Notes under the pieces: generated by a model
The model's input: the letters and a program-made list of their open reading frames with translations, nothing else
What the model was told of the DNA's origin: nothing
Databases searched by the model: none
Assembly (NCBI GenBank): GCA_008694505.1
Contig: VZDJ01007747.1
Span: 42,910,750-42,974,749, forward strand
Length of the DNA stretch: 64,000 nucleotides
Direction of reading: 5' to 3'
Source of the DNA: Cyanoderma ruficeps
Lineage: Eukaryota; Chordata; Aves; Passeriformes; Timaliidae
Made by a program: the position numbers and the translations under genes
Shown here: positions 22,516-37,035 of the stretch, piece by piece
Layout: each line of letters begins with the position of its first letter
Position numbering within the stretch: position 1 is the stretch's first letter

Positions 22516-25500
22516 CAGAAAATTGAGATTCCTAGAGCAACTATACAAGGCTTTTAACTACAAGATTAAACAGCTGCTTCAGCCACTCTAGGTGATACAA
22601 GCACCATTAATGCCATCGGAGAAATGCCACTGTCCTGGGTGAGGTGGAAATTTATCTGGAGTGATCAAGATAAGGGCAACTAATGCAAGAAGAAATCGAG
22701 GATTTAACCACAGATGTGAACACAACTCTCAGTGAATTTGAGGTCTGTCCGTTAGATCACCAGTTTTTTAATAATAAAACCCAAGAGTTCCAAATCATCA
22801 GTTCTATGGAGTAACAGCCTTGGAGAGGAATTTTATACGCAGAAGGGAAATTCACATCCAAGGTGTGTGAATACACCTTTTTTTTTGTAATCTGCATCTT
22901 CTCATCAACTGATACAGGTTAGAACATCTCCAACACAAATGTCTGGAACATAAAAATGGATTAATGCTACTACTGGAACTGGCTGCACTGTGTTGGAATG
23001 CAGAATAACCAGATGCCCTGGCATATTTGGCACATCAAAGCTTGTCCTCACATAGCTAGATATCCACCTGGAAAAACGTGCACAAAGAGGGATGAACTTC
23101 ACAGTTCCCTACGGTGGGAACAGGAAAACTACCAAGCTCCCAAAGGACCAGTGGGAAACATGCAGAAAATGCATCCTGATTGATGGCACCAAACAAGAAG
23201 CCTGGGCACAAGACAAATATGATGAAAACTGTGCTGAGGAAAGACCAGAACCTAAAGTCAGGCACAAATTCTGATTAGACATAATGGAAAAAAGCCTTTA
23301 GTGTGATGGTGGTTAAGGATTAAATCAACCCAAGGGGTTGTGGAATTTCTGTCCTTGAAGATTTTTGGAATTTCACTGGATAAGACCCTGAGAAAACTGA
23401 TTTAACTTTGTCAGTCCTTCACTGAAAAGTCCATTTCACTTAAATCTTTCTATGATTGTGTTCTATCAGCCTGTCAGATCAGAATGGGCCTCACACCAGA
23501 GGCTGCCTTTGAGTGTCTGTCTGCACAGCAGGCACATTCTCTGAATTCCCTGACACAGGGAATATTTTCCTGAAGAGAATAACACACAGGAACTCTTTCC
23601 ACGAAGTGTCTATTTCTCTCCATTGCCTATAGAAGTAACTCACTTACTCGTATACATCTCATTCTGGATGTCTAAAATCAGATGAAATAAATCCCACTGT
23701 ACATCCATGAACTCAGCACTTCCTTCTGCAAATTGCCACTTGCGGAGGATCATACTATACTCTTTCATCCTGTAAGATCAGTATTTTTCAAGTGCTTTTC
23801 TCTTCAATTCTGTCATAAAAATGAAAGGGAAACAGCAGTTCACTTTAATGACCAACATAACATTACACTGTTTTGAATCCAAAAGCACATCTTTCATTTA
23901 ATCATCATCCATAAAGATTTTTTTTTTCTTTTACTTCATCTAGAAGAGTCAGGGAATTGTCAGGTTTTACTGTAAGTCTCCTGGCACCACATCTCATAAG
24001 AATAACATTAATTCTGGCATTTTTATTTAGATTAAGCAGTGTTATTCTGCTGAAACCTCTAAGGATGTGGCATAGCTGTCCTAATTTTGGCAGTATTTCA
24101 GTTTTGCATGTTCACATACCACTTTGTGAAAATGAAACACATCACAAAGTAATGCACATCTATGGATCTTACTTTATCACGTATTTTATGGTGTGATTAC
24201 AGTTGATTTCCATCCCCTCTAATTTTGAAACAAATGAAAATGCAGGATACATATCAGTATTTTTGTAGTCACAAAGACAAACTGCATTGTGGGTGAATGA
24301 TATTGCTGGTTCTACAAGCACAACAGCTGCAATACAAAATATCTCAAACAGAAGAGGTGGGTGAAAACATTGTCCCATTCTCATAGAATATTGTAGAGTA
24401 TTAGTGTTTGGGATGCTGATGGAGACAATTATCAGACATTCTAAATTATGATCCACTCACTTCCCCAAAAAAGTCAGAGAGGACTACAAACTCTGCAGTA
24501 TCCTTAGACTTGAATGTGCACCACCAGTGAGTGATGTTCACTATACATTCATAACACTAAAAATTCTCTTACACCTGTGCAAATAAAGACTGCATCACTT
24601 TTCATTTGTTGCTCTGATCTCTCACAGATTCAGGTGGGGTGTTTCACCCTCCTCAGGGATCTTGTCTCTTTGTTCAAAGTAATTCGGATACCCTGATTTC
24701 CAGTCTTGTATCTAAAGCTAAATGCTTACCCAGCTTTTTTCTTCCTTTGATATTAGGGAGACTATGGAAACCTACTTGCAGGCAGTTTACTGCATCTCCA
24801 GCCTTCTCAAAGGTGTTCAAGCATAAATGGTGAGATCTTGCCTTTGTGGAAGAAGGAGCTGTCATCTTCCCTCAGATTTTTAGCCCAAAAATATTTTGAA
24901 TAGGTGATCTGAGTAATCTGTACAATAGCAACAGTGACTGTCTTGTTCCTTTCTTTTCTGTTTGAGTGCAGAGCAGTAAGGATACATTTTGTTTCCAACA
25001 CTAACCATTAGATATGTTCAAAGACTACAGAGATGAACAGTCAAACAATGAACATTCAAAAGAATTACCACAAATTTTACTGATTTTTGGAAAGGAGTGC
25101 TGTGCTGATGGTCATGTGAGGTTTCACAGTCAAACACCAAGAGCAGAAGTTGAAATGTGAATGGTTTTTGTTCCTTTCAGGAAAATATACCAATAATCAC
25201 CCATAGTCTTCTGCAAATTTAAATACCATTAGTAAGATATCTGAATTATGCTTATTGTTGCTAAACACTGGGAGAGAGAACATGCATGTTATCTTACATT
25301 TTCCAAGATTAAAGAAAAATATGTGATCAGAGTACACAAGTAAACTACAGCTGCTAACGCTTCTGGCCAAGAACTCTGCTGCAGTCTAGAATCACCATTT
25401 TTTGGTTAAAACATTAATCTGTATTCTGCTTCTTTGGCTGATAATCGTCAGAAACATGATTTTAGTACAGCAGATGTAGATGTAAGATTCCCTAGGAGGG

Positions 25501-26399
25501 CTGTTCTGTTCAGCCTAAGGGTATTTTCCTAAAGGTATTTCAGGCTAATAACTTAAGTATCAGTATTTGAATGAATGCAGTATGAGAAAAAGGTCACATC
25601 TGAGCATTTCCTGAGAGCATTATTTCTTTCTAACACTAAAGATTAGTAGCATATAAAAGTTGATATTTTATCTCTAACCAGTGCAAAGCTGAGCTCTTAA
25701 AAGCTTTTTGGTGTCCTTGGTTGCACTACTAATCAGCTGGACTACATTGTCATGTCAAGAACATCTGCACAACTCTTTTACTGGTCTGGATTTAATTTGT
25801 TGATTTTTAAAGATCAATGAAGTGAGCTACTGCCTTCTGAACTGTCTCAAGTGGCCTTGTGCACAAGCCACATGTTTATACTGAGTTATTTTTTAAAGGT
25901 TCAGAAAGACAAGCAACATGAATTGGATAACCACACAGAAGTGCAGTGAATGTTGGTGGTTTCATTTTTTTCCTGAAGTCATGTATATTTGATAAAATAA
26001 TCAGGGAAAGTAGGCAAGATATATAAATTCTTCATCTTCATCCACTGACTTTACTCCAGAAGACAGATTAAATGTCTTTAACACCTTTACAAGCCTTAAC
26101 AATATTATTTACTTCCATTTAAATAAATATAAGCAGAGACAAATGAACATCTACAAAACATAGCAGAAGTAATACATATATATATATAAAAATGCAAAGA
26201 CTCAGGGAAGGAAACTTTCTGAAGAAAAATGAATCCTTTCTGATGGAGGTATCGTAATGCTCTTACTGCCTCCTGGCCTATGAATTCATAGACACCAGAG
26301 ATTGCCTATCTTTACCACACAGACATCTACACCTGAGTCCTGGAGGGCTTGATCTTGGAGGTCTTTTGCATTCTTAATGATTAAAAGGCTAATTCTGAC
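22516..26399. other. Unique AT-rich DNA, no gene recognised
   Basis: About 3.9 kb without identified mobile elements. It has a T run near 23920 and a short (TA)n at 26176-26188. Frames are at most 95 codons and unrecognised. Confidence 0.45.
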
Positions 26400-26790
26400 T
26401 GTCTTCAGGAGCCTCCTGAACTACTCACACTCCCTCCACACTCCCCTTTCAGTAACTGCCAGGACAGAACCTCCAGTTCCAGAGATTTCATCCCGTGCTT
26501 CCCCCTGACCACATCTGTAGAATCCCCTGCACAAAGTTACCCTGCCTGGCCTCTCCTCTAATCCTGACCCAAAGCTCTCCCTCGGTGTTGCCCAGAACAG
26601 CTCCACACCCCTGAGCAGCTCTTTCTCCTAGAGGGTGAGGCTGTGCTTTGTGTGTTCCTTGCCTGCCTTTCCTGCAGAGCCTGTATCTGTCCATCAGCAC
26701 AGATCTCCAGGCAAGCCAACCATCTGCTCCACCCTAAAGAATCCAGTTCTGCAGCCACGCCAGGAGATCCAGTTCCTTATCTCCCAGGCT
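26400..26790. other. GC-richer segment, unidentified
   Basis: Roughly 390 bases stand out as C- and G-rich in AT-rich surroundings. Examples are TCCTGACCCAAAGCTCTCCC and CACCCCTGAGCAGCTCTTTC. On the minus strand three overlapping frames of 61-70 codons run through it. It resembles either a decayed exon or retropseudogene, or an unidentified dispersed repeat. I could not name the family, and no poly(A) tail marks a retrocopy end. Confidence 0.3.
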
Positions 26791-29700
26791 GTATGAGTCT
26801 CTGAACAGACACAGCTATGCCCATTTTTGACCAGGTTCACCCCTCCCAAGACTTTTATTACTCTGTCTCATGCACTCACAGCCTTATTCTATGCTGTTGG
26901 ATCCTAGGAAGGCAGGACTTTGATGCAAGACTGACTAGAACATTTCATGTTAAGAAGTGCATAAAAACCATCATGAAAAAAAAGTTTTGGGAGTAAAAAC
27001 AAATATAAGACTTCCTGAAGTGGAAAAAACTAAAGAAGCAGCAGAATAGAAAGAAAAATGATTGATTCCACCTGAGCACTCTCTCTTTGCTGGTGCAAAC
27101 TTCTTTCATTTAAGCTTGATCTCAGGCCAATCTCTTTTCAATGGGATCCAGAACTGCAACAAAACTCATCTCTGGTCACTCTGAAAAAATATCTTCTGCT
27201 CCACAAGGTCTAGTTATGTGTCAGTTCCACCTCTAGCATTTTCTGATCTCTGCTGTGCTATGGGTTATGTATTTCCTGCTGTTCTGTGCCCACCCCTGCA
27301 CTCCACAGACTTCCTCCTCCTCCAGCCTGGTTGTTACTGGGAAAAGCCAGTACCAGAGGGTTTCCCTGGAAGCTCCCTAAGCAGTGGAAAATGGTGAAAA
27401 TGCCACCCTGGCACTGAGCCATACCTACTTAAAAGAGCAAAAAGTTCACCCAGTAACTGTGACAAGAGCTGTGAAACCTCTCAGGGATACTCCAGGAAGA
27501 ATCAGGGTTATTGTCACATTTAGTGAGCACACATACCTGTGTTGAGGACTCCTGAAAATCCCTTATCCCTCTGAGCACCACTGCAAAGCTCCTTGCTTTT
27601 AATGGGATTCCAGCTGTGGAGGACTGAAGCATCCCCTGCCACTAACATGGATTTACACTATCATGGTGGATCAGAATTTGCCCTGAGAACCTGTTTAAAA
27701 GAATAAATGTATTTAATGCTACATTTAATAAAAACAATAGGTTGATTTGACAGAGAGAGTGACAGAAGGCAAAAAAGCAGCAGCAAGGACCACCTAGACC
27801 AATCTTTTTAAAATAATAAAAATAAGTTTATAGCTTAATTCCTAGCTAAGCAATACATCATCCTATTTCTCTTCAAACCCTTAAGGTTCTGGACTGAAAA
27901 GCTTTGAGGATTGTACCCCAAACAGTACAGATAAGCTCTTATCAGATAAGCACATACCAGCAAAAATCATCAGAGCATATGGGTACTCTATTTTTAGAGG
28001 AGAAATACACAACTTCATATGGAAACTGTATACAACTAAATCAGATTTAAATATATATCTCAAGAAAATATTGCTAAAGGAGACACCTGTGTACATTCAG
28101 CACAGCCACATCCAGATGGAGCTGGATTCACCTCTCACAGGGAGATCACCCTCCAGTTCCATTTTCTGGTTGTTTTCAGATCTGGCACATAAGATGCTCC
28201 TCCTGTTTCTTAGATGAGTATCTTGAGATAAGGATCTTCACTGAGCCATTTCTAATGCAAGTAAAAGGTTATAAGAGCAGTGTGTGTCTCCCTGGGGATG
28301 AAAACAAGACAGATGTCACCCACCTTTCCACTAACACCATCTGTCTGCAACTATCTCTTCCCACATCTTTTCTGTTTCTTGCAATTTTCCTTGGTGATGT
28401 CCAGAAACCAAAACACTTGTTCAGGGCAGGCAATTGAATGAGGTTCCTGAACATTTCCTCTGTGAAACTGAAGCAGAAATAAGAGCAGCTGATGGCAATC
28501 TTAGCTAAATCAATACAGAATGGTTTCCCACAGCATTTTAAAATGGTGATTGTATTTAAGTCACAACTGTCCCAGGAAATACTGAGGCATTTAAAGCATG
28601 CCCATTCTAGCACCTCGTTCTATCTGTCAGTCATAACTACATTAAGTTTTAGGGCAAATCCCATTCTGATAAGAGTTCTTGCTATTGTTTATGTAAGATT
28701 GAGTAATTTCAGAGATGTTACACCAAAATACACAGACTACAGATTCAAAAATGAAGCAACATAAGTGTTAAGTAACTACCAATGCAAGACAACCAATATC
28801 AAGGGAATAAAATCCTATAATTTAGGAATAGTCACCAGGCTCTCTTGAGGAAAGGAACACCATTTTAAGCAAAGAGAGGCAAGCAAAGAAGCAAGAGCTA
28901 CACACACCGATGCATAATTTGAAATCTTTTAGAAAGAGCAACGAACACTTAGAATTCAACTATTGCACCCAGCCAGGGATCTGTTTCTACACATCTCTTG
29001 CCATAGTCACCCATGGAGCAGCTGTTGCAAAACTTTACTAATAAACCTCATGGATTCACACAAAATTATTCACAGTTCAAAACCATCTTTTCATAATTAG
29101 GATTCTGCTTCAGTCTTCCCCCAGATAATTGGGCTAGCATTTCAGAAGCCAAACATACTGAAGGGCTGAGTCTCTTTAAAAACCAGGGGCTATTAGAAAA
29201 GCTAGAGGAAAGGTGAGGCACTGTATTCCTACCTGAATAATGCTCTGTAACACAACCTGAAAAGTCTGCCTTGTTTCACTGGTCCTGCCTGGAGGCTGAA
29301 ATCTGTCACACAGATGTCTTTAGGCAGTGTTGCCAGAGCTCTGACTACACCAGTCAGGCTCTGAGAGCCCTGTACAGCCTTGGCTGGGACCTCCACACAC
29401 CCACAAGCTCCCTTTGTGCAGGAATGAATTTAAGCTCAGCACTTGGTTCCAGTGTTTGAGCTCTTCTCTGTGTGTGTTACCCTCGATTCTGTTCTGATCT
29501 GACCCTGCTTGCCTGCTTTTCTCATTTGATCTCAGACCTGCCCTAGGGGGCTTATTGCTAAATCACCGACTTGTTTTTAAGCCCTGATTGTTCAGTGTAT
29601 CTCTTCCTCTTGTTCAGGTACTTAAATGATATTTAATTCAGCTTCTATAGAAGTGCCCAGCAAATAGAAAACATTGTAGGTATCTCTTAGCTGCTGGTGG

Positions 29701-29840
29701 TTTAGATGCTCCAGATTCTCTGTGCCATGATCTCTTCCCCAGGGTTGGCACAGAACTGCGACCAGCTCTACTCTCAGGTTGTTTGATGTTGCTCAATTCC
29801 TGCAAGAAATGCTGGTAGGGGGGAAAGAAAAAAAAAAAAG
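26791..29840. other. Unique DNA, no gene recognised
   Basis: About 3 kb of mixed-composition non-coding DNA. A 114-codon minus-strand frame (28269-28613) is unrecognised. An A-rich run (29829-29839) immediately precedes the next CR1 fragment. Confidence 0.45.
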
Positions 29841-29957
29841 GTGTGGAGGAGGCCTTGAGTAACCAGGTCTAATGAAAGGTTCCCTGACCATGGAGGGGTG
29901 TTGGAACTAGATTATCTTTAGGGTCCCTTCAAACCCAAACCATTCTGTGATTCTATA
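29841..29957 (+). mobile_element. CR1 LINE fragment, 3' end
   Basis: A short (about 115-base) CR1 3' terminus: GAGGCCTTGAGTAACCAGGT, CTAATGAAAGGTTCCCTGAC, GTTGGAACTAGATTATCTTT, GGGTCCCTTCAAACCCAAAC, ending ATTCTGTGATTCTATAAAA. The terminal octamer repeats are well kept. An A-rich stretch directly upstream may be part of the target. Confidence 0.94.
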
Positions 29958-32900
29958 AAATGACCCTCTACATCTTCCCCTATTTGGCTCAGTTTTTACA
30001 GCTGACCTGAGGAATCTGGAAGAGGCAAGCACAGGCTCTCCCACTGTAACATTCAGTGTTATAATTGGGTTTTTCTGTACTTGTTCCTGAAGAAAGCACA
30101 TGTTCAAGGTCCTCTGCCCTTACTTGCATGGATCGTAAGTGCCATTAGGCCTACAAGTTCCAAGCTGATTTCTTCCAGGAAAAACCAGAATCTTAAATAA
30201 AAGTTAAAATGCATCTGCCTAAATACATATTAGAATCTTGTGTGTGAAGAGGGAAGCAGTGCAGTGCTGAAACTGTTTAGAGTTCCGTAATCTGTAGTGA
30301 TACTAATCTGCCAGAATTTAAAGGCAAATATACTTCAACCTGTCTATAATTTTAACATGCCAAAAGAGGACTAATAACTTGCACCATGGTTCTTTAAAAT
30401 CAAACAGAAGCATATTATTAACTACAGAAGTATCTGCTAGATAAAAACATTTAATGAAAGGCACAGTAAAGAAAAGTTTGTATTTTATTTCTCTTTTTTT
30501 TTTTGGATGGGGGGGCCAACAAATTATTCACAGCTCTTTGTGGAACCTAGAGAAGTTTTACTTTTCATTCATTTACTTACTAGACTTTAAGGTGAATACT
30601 ATGCATTTTGTACTGATACAGATGTAGGACACTGGAAATCAGGGCAGGAATATAAACTTAGATCAAGTTATGTGTTTGTGTTCCCAGAGAAATGAGCAAT
30701 GTCCATCATCAGAGTAATAAAATTTCAAAACCAGTTTGGCCATGGTCACTTTTTCCTTGGAACAGAGCAGGGCAAACTTGGAGAGTGTAAAACAAGAAAA
30801 TGAATATTTGTTAGATGAAGATACTAAATCCCCAAAACTCAAGTCAAAACATTCAAAGATCCCTTCTTTGACTGAGTATCACACTGAGCATCTTTTGTGG
30901 CTGTTTCTGTGATTCAATTAATTGTTAACTGTTGTCAGAAGCCTGTTATGAAGGTGCTTATAAAACGCCCATAAAATTGGGGGAGGTGGAATCCCCATGT
31001 GGATCAGAGTATTCAAATATATCTCTTTACTTATCTGGTGAATTCCTCACATTTGAATACTGTGCTCACTGAGGAGTGAAAAATAAATATTTATGAAAAC
31101 ACAGGGCTTTCAACAAAGCTATTTTATTGAAAAATTAGTTTTGATTCTCGTGCAGAAGTTCTGATCCTTTTAATGATTTATTCAGCAAGAACTCAATGCA
31201 GACTTTTGCACCCAAGTTTGCACTGTGATATTTGATACATGAAAATAATTGGCTATGAGAGTTATTTAGGATCCATATTTTAATTATTGGTGCTTCTGTG
31301 ACTTCCTTTTATCTCAAAGTGTTTTTAGACTCACCACATTTAATTTCATCCTGCTTTTCTTTGAGTCTTTTGATGTCATGCCAGTGATTGTGTTAGTGCT
31401 GTTTCACATAACTGAGCTAAGGATGATATCTGAGTGTTCTTATGTGATCACCTTAAATATCTCCAGCCACTGCTGAGGTAACAGGAAAATCCATGACATT
31501 GCTTTTCTGGGGTACAAGTGAGAAGATATCCAAGAAATTGATTTAATGCTCTTAAAGAAGTGCTGTTGGATTTTACATTTACTAATGATTGCAGGAATAA
31601 GTGAGGGGTTTTTTTGCCAGGCTTCTGTATACTTACAAACATTTAGTAAGAGACTGTGAATATTCCCTCCCAGGTGCCCATTCCCACAAGGGTTCTCTGC
31701 TCCCTTCCCACAGAAGGGAAAGAGATGTTTCTAGTAAGAATTAGCAGTTTTGTTTTCTGAGGCAAGAAAACATGTCAGAGATCTGGAACTTTGGATAGGT
31801 TTTTAAATGCCAACCAATTAAATTGAGGGTGATAAAACTTGTGGTATTATTTTACTTTGTTCAGCTCTGGGAGGGGGTTATAATCCAACCAGATTCTGTG
31901 GGGATGTTTTAACATCCAATATGAAAAGTTTAAGAAATTTCATTGGGTGTTTGCTGAGATTTACAAGTTCCAAAACTTCTAGTGTCTTCTAGCCCTCAGT
32001 CAGCTGATGGAAAGGTAGGTGGATAACACATGCAGAGAGTAAGAATTACTAAGAATTAAAGGAAAATAAAATATCTATTTCTAACACCACCTCACACAAC
32101 ATGTTAATGAAGTCAAAGGTACAGAAACCAGTTGCGAACTGAAAATAACTATTTTCAGTGATAAGGAAATGATGGCCCATGATATTATAACCATCAGCTT
32201 AAAGTTCCAATTTCTAGGCAGCTGACACAGGTTGCAGGACCATGTGATTGGTAGAGTTTATTTTATGTTTGAGGTGAACTCAGACAACCTGATACAAAGC
32301 AGTGCAAAAGTGCCTCTAACAGCCTTGCCAGCTCACGTAGGCAGAAAGCTCAAGCTGCTGGCAGTGCTTCCATGAAACTCAGGACAAGCTGAACAAAGAG
32401 ACCTGCTTGTCTGCAGTGCCAGGGGAAGACTCAGAAGTCGTGGCAGGAATACAGATTTTATGTGAGAAGACGGTAAGATGCACGTAAGTGATGCAGGTGG
32501 CAGGATAACTCCAGGGTGACTCTGAGTGTAATAATGGGTGTTGAGGAAAAGCTGTGAGGATCCAAGGTTGCTGCAGGAAGATCCTTGAGCAGCAGCTATG
32601 ACAGCCAGAGATGAGTTTAAATAAGATGCTCTCACCTGCCAGTGAAAACCTTTTGCCTTGGACTCGGGAAGAAGTGATGACAGGAGAGACAGAGATAACA
32701 GAGGAAATGAATGAATTTGTCCTGGAATTGTGAGACTCATTCTATCAAAGAAGGGGTAGAGTTGTCAGTAGTGTCAGTGCAGTCAGCCTTAGATGAGCTT
32801 GGAGGTGCAATTCATAACATCTGTACCAATCTTCTCACTGGTTTCTTGAAGAAATCTATTGTTCCTGACAATGGCACGCAAAGCCATTATTTTTTTATGA

Positions 32901-35900
32901 ATAAAGTTTCTCTTTAAAACACTGCAAAAGTATAGTGTAGGCAACACTAGACCAATCCACCTCTGTCCTTGTCAGGGAGAAATCACCAGTAGCACAGCTC
33001 TTCCATGGAAAATTAATTCATTCTACTTTTAGCTATTATTAATGTTTTTCACCTATTGATCCTTGTTCAGATTTGTCATCAGGTTATTCCCCATAACCAC
33101 ATAATAATCTTCCGGGAAAGGATTAAAAAAACAAATATTATTTTCTAATCACGATTCCAAGAATTGTTGTCATGAATTAAGTGATTACTTGGCTTTAGAT
33201 AAACTGTTCAGATTCTTTCTGATTTACTGGGTATAAAAATTCAGTTTCTTCACAAACTGGCCCCAGTGTTCTGTACCCCAAGCTTTGAGCAGTACCCTCT
33301 GAGCTAGTATTTGTATGTGGGGTTTTTGTTTTAGTCCTCTCTTTCAGCCAAGCTTGTTGGGCTGCAGGGCACAGCATTCATATAGGAAGTATATAAAGAA
33401 AATAGGAAGAGATGGATGGATGAATAGCATTGGCTTTTATTACAAGACATTGGAGGTAATTTAAATAGTAGTTGACTTCCAGAATATAATCTGTATATAT
33501 TGGACAGCTTGTATTCAAAGTACATTCATTCAAAGTTAATACTAATGTATAAATTACACCTTAGCAAATGAAAAACATCCACATCTTCTTTCAGTGATAT
33601 AAGCGTGGGTTTATACACTCACCAATAAATGATTTTTGAGTATCTCTCAGCTGCCTGTCCTTCACTTCTCAAGAATCCTCTTGGATCCTCGAATCTAAAA
33701 AAAGAGAAAAGCAGTTCTGCCTCAGTTGCTGTGGCTGTCAGGATAGTTCAGAACAGGCATATTGCACACTAAAATTAGAATTATTCGATGCTATTTGCTC
33801 CTGCTTCAAAATGGAAGTAGGATACATTTTGCAAGTGATTACCTGCAGTAAAAAGTATTAATCCCAATTCAACTCAAGAGGGGGACAGAGTTCCGTTAGC
33901 CAAGCTCACAGAAAGGCATTTCACAGCCTCTGAGATGGTTCTGAGTACTTGTGGAAATCGAAGTCAGTCAAGCCCTCAGCAGAACAGCTTGGTGTCATCC
34001 TGCCAAGCACACGTACGTGGAGGGTTTATGCAGATTAATGTGTCATTTCTGGAATCCATATTCCATGGGTGCTGTAATGCTCCTCTACTCAGCAAGCACT
34101 CTGCAGCTTTTAATCAAGTTTCCAATCAATTCAGCATTAGAAAAATGATGGGTTAACATCTGTGGTTTTAAGCTCCTTCCCCACAAAATAAGCTGTGCTG
34201 TATAACGTAGGTTCTAATCTGCTTCATCTTTATTGAAGATGCTTGTTCAAGCCAGGAAGAGCCATGACTGAATTTGAGGAGTTTCTGTTGTCTAATGAGT
34301 GGCTGGAACCAACCCCAGAACAATTTTAGTCTCTACAGAGATAGCATTGGCCCTACACAAAGAAGCTGCAGGTAGCTGTGTCCAGTATTACTACAGGGCA
34401 TAAAATTAAAGTTTTTCTCTTCTCAGATTATCTTGTCTGTCCCTGCACCAAGGGTATTGAGAAAGATACATTCTATTTCCCATCTGGATTACTCTCATGT
34501 TTTTGATTTGTTATTTATAATCCAAGATAAAATTTAATGTGTTGAATAAACATCCAGTAATATAAATACATTGGAGCTGACCATCATGAGCTACAGTTCA
34601 GAATCTAGTTATCAACACCTAAAGCAGTGAAAGAAAGAACTGTGTTTCACAATTTAGGTTCTAGTTTATGTTCCTTACTGCATTTTTCTTCTTTGGCTTT
34701 TTGAGGAATAGAATTTATTACCGCAGAAGAGTGGGATTCCTGCATGGTCAGCATCTTGGGAACTTTAGGAGAAGATCAGCTAAATCAAGATGACGTACGT
34801 TTTCCTCCTGCACTTCAGAGAATTTCAACTTTTTGTGTATATCAGCTGGAAGTGAAACGCTGAAAAACTCAAAAGGGGCAATAATTTCTGATTTTACCTC
34901 TAGCCAAGTCAATTACAGTGTGGAAGACAACCAACAACTTGGTAAATGTAAGTTTTCAGAGGAGCTGAGGATCCAGGAAGTTCCTGCAACTTCTCTATGG
35001 ATATGTCTTACATTCACAGCCTTGATGAGGAAGGATGTAGGTTTGACATGTACATTGGAAGATTTTTACTCAGGAAACTAATTAAAGCTCACTGAAATTC
35101 TAAGGGAAAGAAGCCTTTCCCCAGGTTATCCTTGTTACCCCTTTGTTATCAGAGGGGAGAGTCTGAGCATACTGAAGTTAGTGAGACTTCCACCATGCAT
35201 TTGTATAAAATTACTACTGAATTATTCAGAGCAGAATTGAGAAACTGTGATAACAGCAACTGTGATCACCCTGGTCTCCCCCTGAAGTCTTTTGCAGCCA
35301 GTCTGCCATCTCCAGGAAAGCTTTAAACAGACAGACAACATTTCTGCAGGTTCAGAAACATGACAGATGTTTTCTTTTTTGCATGTAGTCTCCTCAAAGT
35401 TTAGGATACAGTCAGGAAAGGTATTTCTCGTTGGAAACCTTGTCTAGAAGAGGTCTCTGAATTAATTCTTGCATCAAGGTGTGTAAGGATGGCAGCATCC
35501 TTTGTAAGAAACTTCTTAAGGGAGTTTGTGAGAACTTTATTGTTCATCAGCAAGTAAATAGATTACAGGTGAAAATAGATGAAAAAAATCTCACTTATTA
35601 TGTCAGATTCCATCTTGACAAAAAACACTTTTTGAACATACTCTGGCTTTTCAGAGATGAAAGATATCAGGTTTTGATTACTTACCAATTTGTTACATTG
35701 TCTGCTATAAAAAACCACATGGATATTAAATAAAGAAAACCATTGAGAGGTTAAACTAGATATTCTCATAGATTACATTTGATTTAGAAATATTTTATTT
35801 TTTTTTAATTCAAACAATGGTATTAAGAATAAAAGAAGTCTGGAGAGGCATATACCTCCTCTGTGGTGTAATCACGAAAATACCCCAAGTCTATCTAAAA

Positions 35901-36940
35901 ATACAGCACTGTGTGTAGTCAAGCATAAGTTTATACAATTAAGTCATTACTTGACTTAAAAGGCTTAAGGACCAAGGAAAATTACAGAATGTCACATTTC
36001 ACAGACCCATTCTTTCAGATAATCTACAGACAGCAACAGACTTCTTAGTGGCTCTTATTGCTCATTTACTTTTCCCTTCAATTTACATAGACTGGTAAAA
36101 ATAAATGGGTTTTCCTTAAAAAAGCAGCCTATGAGTGGATCCTTTTTATTTCAGAATCTTGTTCTTTTTCTCAAGGTATTCTTATAACCTGTCAGAGTGG
36201 AGAAACACAATTTAAAGGCAAAATTAAATTTATTACCAGTTAAAGTCCATCTCATGCTTAGCTGAGGTAAGTAATATGGAGCAGACGAGTTGAGATTTTC
36301 CAACACTGAAAATTCAGATTGTGAAATGAGCTTTCCAGATGGTCACAACACATTTATTTTGGTCATTTGTATGTAATGACAATACCCATTTAATAGTGAT
36401 GGTTCTGAAGATAAAAAAATAACATATTCATTTGCTGTATATAATCTAATCACCAAGACTGACATGATTTCAGAAAAGCTGTTAACAATATAAGAAATTT
36501 ATCCCATACAGTCAAAATGAATGGTATTTCTGTGCGAATAAGAAAAATATTGAAACTAAAGCAGGGAACAGTCTTGGGATATGGAAAACTGGAACACAGT
36601 GACAGATTTATTTATGCAAGATCACCTGTCAGGCCAGTGTGGAAGCTCAAAATTTTGTGGCTGCTGTTCATGTGCTGCTAAGACCTTGTATTTACCATAC
36701 TTGAGAGATCTGCTTTCACTGACAACCTAATCCGCTCAGCTGAATTCAGTGAGTCCTAATTAATAATGTCCTGGGACCTAAATATAGCAAACTACTCTAC
36801 AGCCAGTCGGTTTAGATGTTTGACACAATGTTTGTCATGTTCAAAGCGTGGTACAGACAGCAAAGGCTACCAGGGACCCAAACCAAAGTTCTGATGTTAT
36901 TTCCATTTTAGGCCTCCTTCAGATCTCTGCTATCTGGAGC
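29958..36940. other. Unique AT-rich DNA, no gene recognised
   Basis: Seven kilobases without a recognisable mobile element. A T run beside GGGGGGG lies near 30497-30517. A 135-codon minus-strand frame at 32333-32740 is rich in Ser and Leu and has no recognisable domain; I treat it as chance. No RNA gene was seen. Confidence 0.45.
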
Positions 36941-37035
36941 AAAGAATCCCAGAATGGATCAGGTTGGAAGGTGCCTTAAAGGCCACCTCATTCCAAACCC
37001 CTTGCCCTGGGCAGACACCTCCCACTAGGCCAGCT
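36941..37035 (-). mobile_element. CR1 LINE fragment, reverse orientation
   Basis: A short antisense CR1 3' end: AAAGAATCCCAGAATGGATC, AGGTTGGAAGGTGCCTTAAA, GGCCACCTCATTCCAAACCC, CTTGCCCTGGGCAGACACCT and CCCACTAGGCCAGCTTG. Similarity ends about 37035. Confidence 0.92.

Noticed and set aside
22478..22520. Strong polypyrimidine tract followed by CAG, like a splice acceptor
   Set aside because: It is a simple-repeat T run with an ambiguous base, and no exon-like sequence or donor was recognised downstream.
28269..28613. 114-codon minus-strand frame
   Set aside because: Unrecognised and no longer than expected by chance in six frames of 64 kb.
32333..32740. 135-codon minus-strand frame rich in Ser and Leu
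   Set aside because: Its length is within chance expectation, its composition is low in complexity, and there is no domain, splice support or homologue I recognise.
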